A program made the translations under genes and the position numbers. Below, piece by piece: positions 33,032 through 41,821 of a DNA stretch of 64,000 nt. Below the pieces are notes generated by a model that was not told the DNA's origin, did not search any database, and saw nothing but the letters and a program-made list of their open reading frames with translations. The DNA comes from Leisingera daeponensis (GTDB taxonomy: Bacteria; Pseudomonadota; Alphaproteobacteria; Rhodobacterales; Rhodobacteraceae): assembly GCF_019801465.1 (NCBI RefSeq), contig NZ_JAHVJA010000004.1, forward strand, positions 285,962-349,961, given 5' to 3'. The stretch's first letter is position 1; every line of letters begins with the position of its first letter.

Positions 33032-34960
33032 TTAGGCTCGCTTCTCACCTATCGTCGCGACATCCAGAACCTCCAGCACCTTGGCCTCGATCTGCGGCGC
33101 GTTCATGGCCGCGATCTCATACATATCCGCCGGGCTAGCCTGGTCGATGAAGGTGTCAGGCAGCACCATGGAGCGGAACTTGAGGCCGCTGTCGAACACG
33201 CCCTCCTCGGCCAGAAGCTGCGCCACGTGGGAGCCGAAACCGCCCACCGCTCCTTCCTCGATGGTGATCAGCGCCTCGTGGTCGGCGGCCAGCTGCAGGA
33301 TCAGACCGCGGTCCAGCGGTTTGGCAAAGCGGGCGTCGGCAATCGTCGGGGTAATGCCTTTCGCCGCCAGCGCTTCAGCGGCCTTGCGAACCTCGCCCAG
33401 CCGGGTACCGAAGGACAGGAGCGCCACGCGCTTGCCGGCTTGGATCATCCGGCCCTTGCCAATTTCCAGCACCTCCGGAGTTTCAGGCATTTCAACACCT
33501 TCCCCTTCACCGCGGGGGTAGCGGAATGCGATGGGGCCGTCGTTATGGGCGGCAGCTGTCGCGACCATGTGTGCGAGTTCTGCTTCGTCCGCCGCGGCCA
33601 TGACAACCATGCCAGGCAAGTTAGACATGAAACCGATGTCGAAAGAGCCCGCGTGAGTGGCGCCATCCGCCCCCACAAGGCCGGCGCGGTCGATGGCAAA
33701 ACGCACCGGCAGGCGCTGGATTGCCACGTCATGCACCACTTGGTCGTAGCCGCGCTGCAGAAAGGTTGAGTACATCGCGCAGAACGGCTTCATGCCACCG
33801 GCGGCCAGCGCCGCGGAGAATGTTACACCGTGCTGCTCCGCAATGCCCACGTCAAAAGTGCGCGATGGGTAGCGCTCGGCCATCAGATTGAGGCCTGTGC
33901 CATCGGGCATAGCAGCAGTGACAGCGCAGATCTTGTCGTCCTTGGCGGCGAGCTTGACCAGAGTGTTGCCAAAGACTGAGGTGTAAGAAGGCGCGTTTGA
34001 GGGAGCTTTCTTCTGCTCTCCGGTCACCATGTCGAACTTGGCGGTGGCATGACCCTTATCGCGGGCGCGCTCAGCCGGGCCATAGCCTTTGCCCTTCTTA
34101 GTCAGCACATGGATCAGAATCGGCCCGGTGGCGCGGGCTTTGACCGTGCGCAAGACCGGCAGTAGCTGGTCCATGTCGTGGCCGTCGATGGGGCCGAGGT
34201 AAGAGAAACCAAGCGCCTCGAACATGGTTCCGCCCACCGCCATGCCCTTCAGCATGTCCTTGGCGCGTTTGGCGCCTTCGCGGAAGGGTTCCGGGAGCAG
34301 CGAGACCGCGCCCTTGGCGGCGGCCTTCAGCTCCTGGAACGGCTCGCCGGCATAAAGGCGGGACAGGTAGGATGACAGCGCGCCCACCGGCGGGGCGATA
34401 GACATTTCGTTGTCGTTCAGGATCACAAACAGCCGCTTGCCTAGGTGGCCTGCGTTGTTCATTGCCTCAAACGCCATGCCGGCCGACATCGAGCCGTCGC
34501 CGATCACCGCGATGGCGTCGCCGTTGCCTTCGGGGATCACACCGCCAAGGTCGCGGGCGACGGCAAAGCCAAGAGCTGCGCTGATCGAGGTGGAGCTGTG
34601 GGCGGCTCCGAACGGATCGTAAGGCGACTCGGAGCGTTTGGTGAAGCCGCTGAGCCCGTCCTTCATCCGCAGGGTGCGGATGCGGTCGCGGCGGCCGGTC
34701 AGGATCTTGTGCGGGTAGCACTGATGGGACACGTCCCAGATCACCTTGTCCCGCGGGGTGTCGAAGACCGCGTGCAGGGCGGTGGTCAGCTCCACAACAC
34801 CAAGGCCCGCGCCCAGATGGCCGCCGGTGACGGAAACGGCAGAGATGGTTTCCTGGCGCAGCTCGTGGGCCACCAGCGCCAGCTGGGTATCCGTCAGCCC
34901 CTTCAGATCCGCGGGGCGCGTGATCTGGTCCAGAAGCGGGGTTTTGGGCCGGTCGGACAT
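33032..34960 (-). CDS. dxs: 1-deoxy-D-xylulose-5-phosphate synthase Dxs
   Basis: 642 residues, full length. It condenses pyruvate and glyceraldehyde 3-phosphate with thiamine diphosphate, the first step of the MEP isoprenoid pathway. The TPP motif is [52 protein letters not shown] and [28 protein letters not shown] are catalytic-domain blocks; the pyrimidine domain has [20 protein letters not shown]. It is last of four same-strand genes (deacetylase-xseB-ispA-dxs). Its need for TPP links it loosely to the thiamine uptake genes further along. Confidence 0.98.
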   Translation of the reverse strand: MSDRPKTPLLDQITRPADLKGLTDTQLALVAHELRQETISAVSVTGGHLGAGLGVVELTTALHAVFDTPRDKVIWDVSHQCYPHKILTGRRDRIRTLRMKDGLSGFTKRSESPYDPFGAAHSSTSISAALGFAVARDLGGVIPEGNGDAIAVIGDGSMSAGMAFEAMNNAGHLGKRLFVILNDNEMSIAPPVGALSSYLSRLYAGEPFQELKAAAKGAVSLLPEPFREGAKRAKDMLKGMAVGGTMFEALGFSYLGPIDGHDMDQLLPVLRTVKARATGPILIHVLTKKGKGYGPAERARDKGHATAKFDMVTGEQKKAPSNAPSYTSVFGNTLVKLAAKDDKICAVTAAMPDGTGLNLMAERYPSRTFDVGIAEQHGVTFSAALAAGGMKPFCAMYSTFLQRGYDQVVHDVAIQRLPVRFAIDRAGLVGADGATHAGSFDIGFMSNLPGMVVMAAADEAELAHMVATAAAHNDGPIAFRYPRGEGEGVEMPETPEVLEIGKGRMIQAGKRVALLSFGTRLGEVRKAAEALAAKGITPTIADARFAKPLDRGLILQLAADHEALITIEEGAVGGFGSHVAQLLAEEGVFDSGLKFRSMVLPDTFIDQASPADMYEIAAMNAPQIEAKVLEVLDVATIGEKRA

Positions 34961-35011
34961 GGTGTCTCCTTGGGCTGCGCCGGGCAGGATGCCGGGGCGT
35001 GGCGCGCGGGG

Positions 35012-35896
35012 TTAGCTGTCGCGCGCAATAACGAAGCGCGCGGCTTCCTTCAAGGTTTCGGCGTCTTCACCATAGGGCGATAGCGCGGCGCAGGCTTCCT
35101 CGCAAAGCGATAGTGCGCGAGCTTTTGCTTCTGCCAGACCGAGCAGCGAGACAAAAGTCGCTTTGCCGGCATCGGCATCCTTGCGCACTGCCTTGCCGAC
35201 CTTGGCGGCATCCCCTTCCACATCCAAGATGTCGTCGGCGATCTGGAAGGCAAGGCCCAGGGCGCGTGCGTATTGCCGCAGCTGCGCCGGGTTCTCGCCC
35301 GCCAGCACGGCGCCGGCGGTGGCGGACCATTCGATCAGGCAGCCGGTCTTGCGGCTTTGCAGCTTGGTGATCTGTTCGAGATTGAGCGGTGCAGATGCGC
35401 TTTCCGCTGCAATGTCCAGCATCTGGCCGGACACCATGCCGTCCTTGCCCGAAGACTGCGCCAGACCGCGGATCAGGGTCAGCGCATTCGGGCCAACCTT
35501 AGGGTCTGCCAGCAGCTCAAAGGCAAAGGTTTGCAGGCTATCGCCTGCCAGAACTGCCATCGCCTCATCCCATTTCTTATGGACCGTAGGCTGGCCGCGG
35601 CGCAGGTCGTCGTTGTCCATGCAGGGCAAATCGTCGTGCACCAGCGAGTAGGCGTGGATGCATTCAATGGCGAGCGCGGCGTCAAGTGCGGCCTCTGCCG
35701 CGATACCGTGCAGCCGGGCGCTTTCGAGCACCAGGAAGCCGCGCAGCATTTTACCGCCCGTGATAGCGTAGCGCATCGCTGCGTGCAGCTCATCGCCGCC
35801 AGCCAGCCGCATCGCCATATGCGCGGTGATGCGGGTCTGTGCGTCTTTCAGCGCCTCCGAAAAGGGGCGTGTTTGGCTATCTGCGGCGGCGCTCAT
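35012..35896 (-). CDS. ispA: Farnesyl (or geranyl) diphosphate synthase IspA
   Basis: 294 residues of the trans-isoprenyl diphosphate synthase family. The first aspartate-rich motif is LVHDDLPCMDNDDLRRG (DDxxxxD) and the second is FQIADDILDVEGD (DDxxD). The six-residue spacing in the first motif is the bacterial type II farnesyl synthase form. It builds farnesyl diphosphate from IPP and DMAPP. xseB lies 3 bases upstream and dxs 51 bases downstream on the same strand, giving a common isoprenoid arrangement. Confidence 0.96.
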   Translation of the reverse strand: MSAAADSQTRPFSEALKDAQTRITAHMAMRLAGGDELHAAMRYAITGGKMLRGFLVLESARLHGIAAEAALDAALAIECIHAYSLVHDDLPCMDNDDLRRGQPTVHKKWDEAMAVLAGDSLQTFAFELLADPKVGPNALTLIRGLAQSSGKDGMVSGQMLDIAAESASAPLNLEQITKLQSRKTGCLIEWSATAGAVLAGENPAQLRQYARALGLAFQIADDILDVEGDAAKVGKAVRKDADAGKATFVSLLGLAEAKARALSLCEEACAALSPYGEDAETLKEAARFVIARDS

Positions 35897-35899
35897 GGC

Positions 35900-36142
35900 T
35901 CAGCCGGCGTCCAGGGGCTGGGTGCCCTTGGGGGTGCCATTGGCGTCCAGCGTGATCGCAGCGACCTTTTCCTCAGCGCGCTTCAGCTCATCCTCGCAGC
36001 GTTTCTTCAGCGCGGCACCACGTTCGTACAGCGCTATGGAGGCATCCAGCGCCACGTCGCCGCGCTCCAGCTGGTCCACCACGCCCTCCAGCTCACGCAT
36101 CGCCTGTTCAAAGCTCATCTGGTCTACGGGAGTTTCAGTCAT
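35900..36142 (-). CDS. xseB: Exodeoxyribonuclease VII small subunit XseB
   Basis: 80 residues with the conserved core SFEQAMRELEGVVDQLERGDVALDASIALYERGAALKKRCEDELKRAEEKV, which is the paired-helix XseB fold that binds the XseA catalytic subunit. The enzyme degrades single-stranded DNA. Its ATG overlaps the stop of the upstream deacetylase gene by four bases and ispA follows after 3 bases; xseB-ispA-dxs is a widely conserved proteobacterial order. xseA is not in the window. Confidence 0.95.
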   Translation of the reverse strand: MTETPVDQMSFEQAMRELEGVVDQLERGDVALDASIALYERGAALKKRCEDELKRAEEKVAAITLDANGTPKGTQPLDAG

Positions 36143-37065
36143 GCCGGTGCCTTCATCAATTCTTCCACATGCGCACGGGTTGCCGCGGCCAGCGCGTTCA
36201 GATCATATCCTCCTTCCAAAGTCGAGACGATACGGCCGCCGCAGAGTTCACTTGCAAGTTTGCAGAGTTCGGCGGTGATCCAGGCAAAATCGGCAGTCGC
36301 CCAATTCAGACTGGCAAGCGGGTCGTCCTGATGGGCGTCAAAGCCCGCGGAGATGATGATCAGCTCCGGTTTGAAGTCGCGCAGGCGCGGGAAAGCCTGG
36401 GTTTCATAAGCTGCCTGCATTTCCGCCCGGCCTGATCCCGGAGGCAGCGGCATGTTGAGGATCTGGCCGTGGGCGCCGTCCTCATCCGGGCGGCCGGATC
36501 CGGGCCAGAGCGGCATTTGCTGGCTGGTGATCACCAGCACGCGCGGCTCATCCCACAAAAGGTCCTGGGTGCCGTTGCCGTGGTGCACGTCGAAATCCAC
36601 CACAGCAACACGGCTGAGCCCGTGATGATCCAGCGCGTGTTTCGCTGCCAGTGCGGCATTACCGAACAGGCAGAATCCCATGGCAGTGTCCGTTTCGGCG
36701 TGATGCCCCGGCGGGCGCACCGCAGCAAAAGCATTCTGCACCTCGCCGCCCAGCACCATATCGACACCACGCACCACCGCTCCGGCAGCCCGGAAGGCGG
36801 CATCCAGAGAACCGGGAGACATAAAGGTATCCCCGTCAATCTGCGCCCAGCCTTCTACCGGGGACGCCTTGCGCAAGTCCGAGAGGTAAGAAGCCGGGTG
36901 GATGCGCAGGATGTCGTCCTCGGCGGCCATCGGCGCTGTGACCCGTTTCAGGTCCAGCGGCTCCAGTGCGTGCAGGATGTGCTCCAGCCGGGCAACCCGT
37001 TCGGGGTGGCCTTCGGGCGTCACGTGGTTCAGGCAATCCGCGTGGGTGATCAGGGCGGTGGTCAT
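36139..37065 (-). CDS. Histone deacetylase superfamily (acetylpolyamine deacetylase-like) hydrolase
   Basis: 308 residues from the ATG at 37065, with GGAGGA upstream. The zinc deacetylase residues are clear: RPPGHHAETDTAMGFC (paired His), VAVVDFDVHHGNGTQDLL (metal Asp and His) and IISAGFDAHQDDPLASL (metal Asp), plus EGGYDLNAL near the end. Bacterial members deacetylate polyamines or other acetylated small molecules and sometimes proteins. Here it begins the xseB-ispA-dxs operon with an ATGA overlap to xseB; no functional connection to isoprenoid synthesis is known to me. Confidence 0.93.
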   Translation of the reverse strand: MTTALITHADCLNHVTPEGHPERVARLEHILHALEPLDLKRVTAPMAAEDDILRIHPASYLSDLRKASPVEGWAQIDGDTFMSPGSLDAAFRAAGAVVRGVDMVLGGEVQNAFAAVRPPGHHAETDTAMGFCLFGNAALAAKHALDHHGLSRVAVVDFDVHHGNGTQDLLWDEPRVLVITSQQMPLWPGSGRPDEDGAHGQILNMPLPPGSGRAEMQAAYETQAFPRLRDFKPELIIISAGFDAHQDDPLASLNWATADFAWITAELCKLASELCGGRIVSTLEGGYDLNALAAATRAHVEELMKAPA

Positions 37066-37135
37066 AGGCGCGTTCCTCCGGCTGCGGGGCTTGGCGCGAC
37101 CCTAGGAGGGGGTATGCCGTGGCTGCAAGGGAAAA

Positions 37136-37178
37136 CCCCGGGGCGCTGTCCCGGACCCCGGGGAATTTTTCGCAAGAG
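37136..37178. terminator. Bidirectional terminator formed by intergenic palindrome copy C
   Basis: CCCCGGGG at 37136-37143 and 37156-37163 flank GCGCTGTCCCGGA. TTTTT follows on the plus strand (37166-37170) and TTTT on the minus strand (complement of 37132-37135). The minus-strand version suits the PetR-like gene ending at 37194. The GGGGCGCTG and CCCCGGGGAATTTTT parts resemble the intergenic repeats at 13560 and 47044. Confidence 0.7.
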
Positions 37179-37193
37179 GAAGAGGCGGGCGCT

Positions 37194-37895
37194 TCAATCG
37201 GGGGCAAGCATGTAGCCGGCGCCGCGCACCGTTTGCAGGTATTGCGGCTGTTTCGGGTTCGGCTCGATCTTGCGGCGCAGGCGGGTGATTTGCACGTCTA
37301 CCGCGCGTTCCTGCGCCTGGCCGCGGTCGCGGCCCAGATCCTCGACCAGCTTGGTACGGGAGACGGGCTCGCCGGGCTGGGCCGAGAAAATCTTCATCAG
37401 CTGGCTCTCGGTGCCGGTGAGGCGGATCAGCTCATCCCCCTGCCACATCTCGCCGCGCTCGATGTCGTAGCGGATAGCGCCCAGGTGCAGCACCTTGGGG
37501 GCGGCCTCCTGTGCCACGGTGTCCGGCATCCGCCGCAGGATCGCGTTGACGCGCAGCAGCAGTTCCTTGGGTTCGAAAGGTTTTGGCAGGTAATCATCCG
37601 CGCCGGCCTCAAAGCCCGCGATCCTGTCCTCGGTCTCCCCCTTGGCGGTCAGCAGCAAGATCGGGGTGGTCATGGTTTCGCGCAACGCACGGGTCAGCGA
37701 AATTCCGTCCTCTCCCGGCATCATCACATCCATGACGATCAGGTCGAAATCGAGTCCGGCCAGCACCCGCCGTGCATGGGCGGCGTCGCGTGCAGCGGTC
37801 ACAAGAAAGCCGGAGCGCATCAGAAACTTTTTCAGAAGGCCACGGATGCGCTCGTCATCATCGATGATCAGCAGATGGGCGTCATGGGTGCTCAT
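37194..37895 (-). CDS. petR: OmpR-family response regulator, PetR-like
   Basis: 233 residues. The receiver domain has acidic IIDDDERIR, phospho-acceptor Asp in LIVMDVMMPGEDG (near residue 54), the conserved Thr in LLLTAKG and Lys in LPKPFEPKEL. A winged-helix OmpR output domain follows (VDVQITRLRRKIEPNPKQPQYLQTVRGAGYML). In Rhodobacter capsulatus a MarR-type petP and OmpR-type petR form an operon needed for growth and lying near petABC. The same regulator order is present here (petP-like gene 6 bases upstream), which is why I use the name; petABC is 15 kb away. No histidine kinase is adjacent. Confidence 0.85.
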   Translation of the reverse strand: MSTHDAHLLIIDDDERIRGLLKKFLMRSGFLVTAARDAAHARRVLAGLDFDLIVMDVMMPGEDGISLTRALRETMTTPILLLTAKGETEDRIAGFEAGADDYLPKPFEPKELLLRVNAILRRMPDTVAQEAAPKVLHLGAIRYDIERGEMWQGDELIRLTGTESQLMKIFSAQPGEPVSRTKLVEDLGRDRGQAQERAVDVQITRLRRKIEPNPKQPQYLQTVRGAGYMLAPD

Positions 37896-37901
37896 GCCGG
37901 A

Positions 37902-38405
37902 TCAGTCCCGCAGCTTGGCGTAGGCGCGGCGCATATCCGCATCCATCATCGCCTCAAGCACTTTCTTGAAGCCCTGCACCGCTTCGGGCCCGGCGTCCTT
38001 GTAGGCAGCGCGCATCCGGGCACGCTGGGCGTCCGACAGTGTGGCCTCCAGCGCGGCGCCCTGATCGGTCAGGTACAGGTGCCGTTCGCGTTTATCCAGC
38101 TCCCCCACCTTGCTGATCACCAGCCCGTCTCCGATCAGCGTGCGCAGCACCCGGTTCAGCGACTGTTTGGTGACGCCAAGGATGCTGAGCAGGTTGTTCA
38201 CCGTGGTGCCGGGGGAGCGGTTGATGAAGTGGATGGCCCGGTGATGCGCCCGGCCATAGGACATTTCGGCCAGAATCCGGTCCGGATCCGCGGTAAAGCC
38301 GCGGTAGGCAAAAAACATTGCCTCTATCCCCTGGCGCAGCTGCTCATCTGTCAGAAACAGCAGGCTTTCGCTGCCATATCCCTGCCCTGTCCGGCCCTCA
38401 GGCAT
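37902..38405 (-). CDS. petP: MarR-family regulator, PetP-like
   Basis: 167 residues. A winged helix-turn-helix of MarR type is visible: RAIHFINRSPGTTVNNLLSILGVTKQSLNRVLRTLIGDGLVISKVGELDKRERHLYLTDQGAALEATL. The N-terminus contains FFAYRGFTADPDRILAEMSYGRAHHRA. It is the first gene of a two-gene unit with the PetR-like response regulator, six bases apart. In R. capsulatus petP is needed for petR function. A 19-base interrupted palindrome lies about 34 bases upstream of its start and could be its own operator. Confidence 0.85.
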   Translation of the reverse strand: MPEGRTGQGYGSESLLFLTDEQLRQGIEAMFFAYRGFTADPDRILAEMSYGRAHHRAIHFINRSPGTTVNNLLSILGVTKQSLNRVLRTLIGDGLVISKVGELDKRERHLYLTDQGAALEATLSDAQRARMRAAYKDAGPEAVQGFKKVLEAMMDADMRRAYAKLRD

Positions 38406-38438
38406 GTGGTGCCCCCTCGTCTGTCTTGCGGTGAGTTT

Positions 38439-38457
38439 ATGTCAGTGTTGTTGACAT
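38439..38457. promoter_or_regulatory. ATGTCA-N7-TGACAT palindrome between petP-like and aminotransferase genes
   Basis: A 6-bp inverted repeat spaced by 7 bases lies in the 161-base divergent region. TTGACA (38451-38456), 17 bases and TATCGA (38474-38479) could form a plus-strand promoter for the aminotransferase, with the palindrome overlapping its -35 box. A MarR-type operator for the PetP-like protein is a fair guess. Confidence 0.45.
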
Positions 38458-38566
38458 TCCAAGGGTGAAGATGTATCGAATCGCAGCTTTGGCGCAAGAT
38501 TGTGTCCGCTCCGGCCTCAACTTGCGCAATAAATGAAAATCACCGCAGAATTCAGGAGGGTGCGGC

Positions 38567-39433
38567 ATGGCTGGTTACGACGACCGCGACGGTGTGATCT
38601 GGATGGATGGAGAGCTGGTCGACTGGCGGGATGCCAAGGTGCATATCCTGACCCACGCAATGCACTACGCTTCCTCCGTTTTCGAGGGCGAGCGGGCCTA
38701 TAACGGCAAGATTTTCAAGAGCCGCGAGCATTCCGAGCGGCTGATCGCCTCGGCCGAAGCGCTGGACATGCCGATGCCCTACACTGTCGACCAGATCGAG
38801 GCGGCAAAGGAAGAGACCCTGAAAGCTTCGGGCCTGCAGGACGCTTATGTGCGGGCGCTGGTCTGGCGCGGCTCGGGCGAGGACATGGGCGTGGCCTCCG
38901 CCAAGAACCCGGTCCGCATGGCGATTGCGGTCTGGGGCTGGGGCGCCTATTACGGCGACGCCAAGATGAAGGGCGCCAAGCTCGACATCGCGGAATGGAA
39001 GCGCCCGAGCCCGGAAACCATTCCGGTTCACGCCAAGGCAGCGGGCCTCTACATGATCTGCACCATCTCCAAGCACAAGGCCGAGGCTAAGGGCTGCTCT
39101 GACGCGCTGTTCATGGACTGGCGCGGCTATGTGGCCGAGGCGACCGGCGCCAACGTGTTCTTTGTGAAAGACGGCGAGGTGCACACGCCGCTGGCCGATT
39201 GCTTCCTCAATGGCATCACCCGCCAGACCGTGATCCAGATGCTGAAGGACAAGGGCATCACCGTGCACGAGCGCCGCATCAAGCCGGAAGAAATGGAAGG
39301 GTTCGAGCAGTGCTGGCTGACCGGCACCGCCGCCGAAGTGACCCCGGTGGGCGAGATCGGGCCTTACACGTTCGAGGTTGGTGCCCTGACCCGGGAAATC
39401 GCCGAAGATTACGAGAAGCTGGTTCGTGCGTAA
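38567..39433 (+). CDS. ilvE: Branched-chain amino acid aminotransferase (class IV)
   Basis: 288 residues. The fold-type IV signature is present: HAMHYASSVFEGERAYNGKIFKSREHSERL near the N-terminus, the PLP Lys in ETIPVHAKAAGLYMICTISKHKAEAKG, and CFLNGITRQTVIQMLKDKGITVHERRIKPEEMEGFEQCWLTGTAAEVTPVGEI toward the C-terminus. It moves amino groups between leucine, isoleucine or valine and 2-oxoglutarate. AGGAGGG lies 8 bases before the ATG. It is a single-gene unit closed by a strong terminator. Confidence 0.94.
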   Translation: MAGYDDRDGVIWMDGELVDWRDAKVHILTHAMHYASSVFEGERAYNGKIFKSREHSERLIASAEALDMPMPYTVDQIEAAKEETLKASGLQDAYVRALVWRGSGEDMGVASAKNPVRMAIAVWGWGAYYGDAKMKGAKLDIAEWKRPSPETIPVHAKAAGLYMICTISKHKAEAKGCSDALFMDWRGYVAEATGANVFFVKDGEVHTPLADCFLNGITRQTVIQMLKDKGITVHERRIKPEEMEGFEQCWLTGTAAEVTPVGEIGPYTFEVGALTREIAEDYEKLVRA

Positions 39434-39457
39434 GCCCTAGGCTGCGAATTAGTCGAC

Positions 39458-39489
39458 AACCCCCGCCCTTGAGCGGGGGTTTTTCTTTT
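39458..39489 (+). terminator. Rho-independent terminator after ilvE
   Basis: AACCCCCGC pairs with GCGGGGGTT around CCTTGA and is followed by TTTTCTTTTC, 24 bases past the stop codon. Confidence 0.95.
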
Positions 39490-39641
39490 CGGTTGCAGCG
39501 CAATACTTCAGGTAACGGCGCGCAGCGGCTGATCCCAAAATCCTGCACTCATTCCGGGACTGTGCCATAGTCGGGCACAATGCCAAAAGGTCATTGCATG
39601 TCATGTGCAGTCGGCGGCTGAAAAGGAGGAACGGGAACGCG

Positions 39642-40112
39642 ATGGATCTGAACATTGCCTATGTGAATTATCTTGAACTGGGCCTGCGCCTGATTTGCGC
39701 CGCCGCCGCCGGGGCGTTTCTGGGATTGGACCGGGAGCTGCGGCACCGAAAGGTGGGCATGCGGACATACATGATTGTTTCGCTTGGGGCGGCTGGCTTC
39801 ACGCTGATTACCATGGAAATGTCGATGGAGGCGCTCACCCTTGAGATGGGGGCGGATCCAACGCGGATCATGCAGGGGCTGGTAGGGGCGATCGGGTTTC
39901 TGGGTGCCGGGGCAATCATCCAAGGCGAAGAACGGGTTGGAGGCATGGCGACAGCTGCCAGCCTTTGGGTCGCCGGCAGTGTCGGTATGGCCTCCGGGCT
40001 CGGCTATTACGTTCATGCGGTGGTTCTGGCCCTTGCGGCTGCAGGCATTCTTGCAATGAGCCGGCTGATGAGCACCCGCGGCAGTGAGGACCGGCCGGAT
40101 ATCAGCGAATGA
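39642..40112 (+). CDS. MgtC/SapB family membrane protein
   Basis: 156 residues from the ATG at 39642 with AAGGAGGA upstream. The MgtC N-terminal domain pattern is clear: NYLELGLRLICAAAAGAFLGLDRELRHRKVGMRTYMIVSLGAAGFTLI, then PTRIMQGLVGAIGFLGAGAIIQGEERVGGMATAASLWVAGSVGMASGLGYY. Four to five membrane segments are present and the C-terminal soluble domain of Salmonella MgtC is absent. Relatives affect magnesium limitation and envelope physiology; the activity here is unproven. Confidence 0.9.
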   Translation: MDLNIAYVNYLELGLRLICAAAAGAFLGLDRELRHRKVGMRTYMIVSLGAAGFTLITMEMSMEALTLEMGADPTRIMQGLVGAIGFLGAGAIIQGEERVGGMATAASLWVAGSVGMASGLGYYVHAVVLALAAAGILAMSRLMSTRGSEDRPDISE

Positions 40113-40183
40113 TGCAATGCCTTGTAAATGATGCAAGCTGCGGCTGACAGCAGTCCGGCGCCTCCCCGTGCCGCCTTTGCGGG

Positions 40184-41020
40184 CTACTGGCGCAAAAGCC
40201 AATCCACCACTGTCTTGGCCCGGCCCTGTGCGCTGGGCCAGATCACGTAGAATCCCTGGTCTCCCAAGCGTGGTGCCTGCCACAGGATCTCCAGCGGCTG
40301 GCCGCCCAGGAAAATCCGCGGCACCAGTGCGATGCCCTGGCCATTTACCGCAGCATCCATGGCCAGCGCGGTCTGGTTGAATTGCAGGACCCGGCCCTTG
40401 GCCGTGAGCCCCTCCTGCCGCAGCAGAAGGTCCCAGTGCCGGTGTCCGTCCTGGATCAGCGTGTGCTGGGCGAGATCGGCCAGTTCCAGGGATTTTTCCT
40501 GTGTTAGAGCCGACTCGGGCCTGGCCACGGCCACCAGATCCACCAGCGACAGGAGGGCGGAGTTCAAACTGCTCTCCTGCGGTTTGCTGCCCTGGCGGAT
40601 GGCAATGTCGATGCCGTCCCGCTTGAAATTTGTCAGGCTTTCCTCGGCGACCACCCGCAGGTCGATGTCCGGATGCCGCGCCTCGAACTCCGGCAGCCGC
40701 GGCACCAGCCATTTTGAGGCAAAGGAGGGCGGCACCGACAGCGTCACCCGCTGTACAGCCGGGGCCAGCTTGTCGGTTGCTTCGCGGATCAGCGCCAGGG
40801 CCTGTTGCACCGGCACGTGGTAGCTGCGCCCGGTGTCGGTCAGCGTCAGCCCGCGGGCGTGGCGGTGGAACAGTTTGTGGCCCAGATCCGCCTCCAGCCT
40901 GCGCACCTGCTGCGCAACGGCGCCTTGAGTCAGGTGCAGCTCCTCGGCCGCGCGGCCGAAGTTCAGGTGGCGGGCGGCGGCGTCGAACATCCGCAGGGCA
41001 TTGAGGTTGGGCAGGCGCAT
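40184..41020 (-). CDS. LysR-family regulator, GcvA-like
   Basis: 278 residues. The N-terminal HTH reads LPNLNALRMFDAAARHLNFGRAAEELHLTQGAVAQQVRRLEADLGHKLFHRHARGLTLTDTG, the pattern of the GcvA/AmpR-like LysR subgroup, followed by a substrate-binding domain. It is divergent from a short-chain dehydrogenase gene 102 bases away, so it probably controls that unit. The effector is unknown. An imperfect long-range dyad (GTCTCAG...TGAGAC, 41024-41064) lies in the shared region. Confidence 0.9.
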   Translation of the reverse strand: MRLPNLNALRMFDAAARHLNFGRAAEELHLTQGAVAQQVRRLEADLGHKLFHRHARGLTLTDTGRSYHVPVQQALALIREATDKLAPAVQRVTLSVPPSFASKWLVPRLPEFEARHPDIDLRVVAEESLTNFKRDGIDIAIRQGSKPQESSLNSALLSLVDLVAVARPESALTQEKSLELADLAQHTLIQDGHRHWDLLLRQEGLTAKGRVLQFNQTALAMDAAVNGQGIALVPRIFLGGQPLEILWQAPRLGDQGFYVIWPSAQGRAKTVVDWLLRQ

Positions 41021-41122
41021 GAGGTCTCAGCCAGTAGTTTTGCTACAGTCTGGCGCGATGAGACATGATTGGTCAAGCGCGCCTTCAGCCGCCATCTTGG
41101 GAGCAAGCAAAGGAGTATGGAT

Positions 41123-41821
41123 ATGACCAAGGTTGCTCTCTTCACCGCCGCAGGCAGCGGCATGGGCGCGGATGCTGCCCGCCACCTTCACGACCAGGGG
41201 TATGAGGTTGCGATCCTCTCCTCCTCCGGCAGGGGCGAGGCCCTGGCGCAGGAGCTGGGCGGAGTGGGGCATACAGGCTCCAACCTGGAGCAAGGCGATC
41301 TGCAGGCGCTGGTGGACAAGGCGATGGATCGCTGGGGGCGGATCGACGTGCTGGTCAACTCGGCCGGCCACGGGCCCAAGGGCGATATCCTGGAGATCAG
41401 CGACGACGACTGGCATCTGGGGATGGAATACTACCTGATGAACGTGATCCGCCCTTCGCGGCTGGTGGCGCCCATCATGGCCGCGCAGGGCAAGGGGTCG
41501 ATCATCAACATCTCCACCTTTGCGGTGTTTGAGCCGGATCCTCTGTTCCCGACCTCCGGCGTGTTCCGGGCCGGGCTGGCGAGCTTTACCAAGCTGTTTG
41601 CTGACAAGTTTGCAGGCCAGGGTGTGCGGATGAACAACGTGCTGCCGGGCTTCATCGATAGCCTGCCGGAGACCGAGGACCGCAAGGCGCGCATTCCGAT
41701 GGGGCGTTATGGCACCGCGCGCGAGGTGTCTGCGCTGGTAGCCTATCTGGCCTCGGATGATGCGGCCTATACCACCGGGCAGAACATCCGCGTCGACGGG
41801 GGACTGACCCGTGCAATCTGA
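41123..41821 (+). CDS. Short-chain dehydrogenase/reductase
   Basis: 232 residues from the ATG at 41123. The AGGAG at 41111-41115 is 7 bases from this ATG but only one base from the ATG at 41117, which decides the start. The Rossmann entry TKVALFTAAGSGMGADAARHLHDQG and NSAG (LVNSAGHGPKGD) are present; the active-site region IINISTFAVFEPDPLFPTSGVFRAGLASFTKLFADKF has Ser/Thr but lacks the ordinary YxxxK, so catalysis is uncertain. The end DGGLTRAI is typical of classical SDRs. It overlaps the next small membrane-protein gene. Confidence 0.87.
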   Translation: MTKVALFTAAGSGMGADAARHLHDQGYEVAILSSSGRGEALAQELGGVGHTGSNLEQGDLQALVDKAMDRWGRIDVLVNSAGHGPKGDILEISDDDWHLGMEYYLMNVIRPSRLVAPIMAAQGKGSIINISTFAVFEPDPLFPTSGVFRAGLASFTKLFADKFAGQGVRMNNVLPGFIDSLPETEDRKARIPMGRYGTAREVSALVAYLASDDAAYTTGQNIRVDGGLTRAI

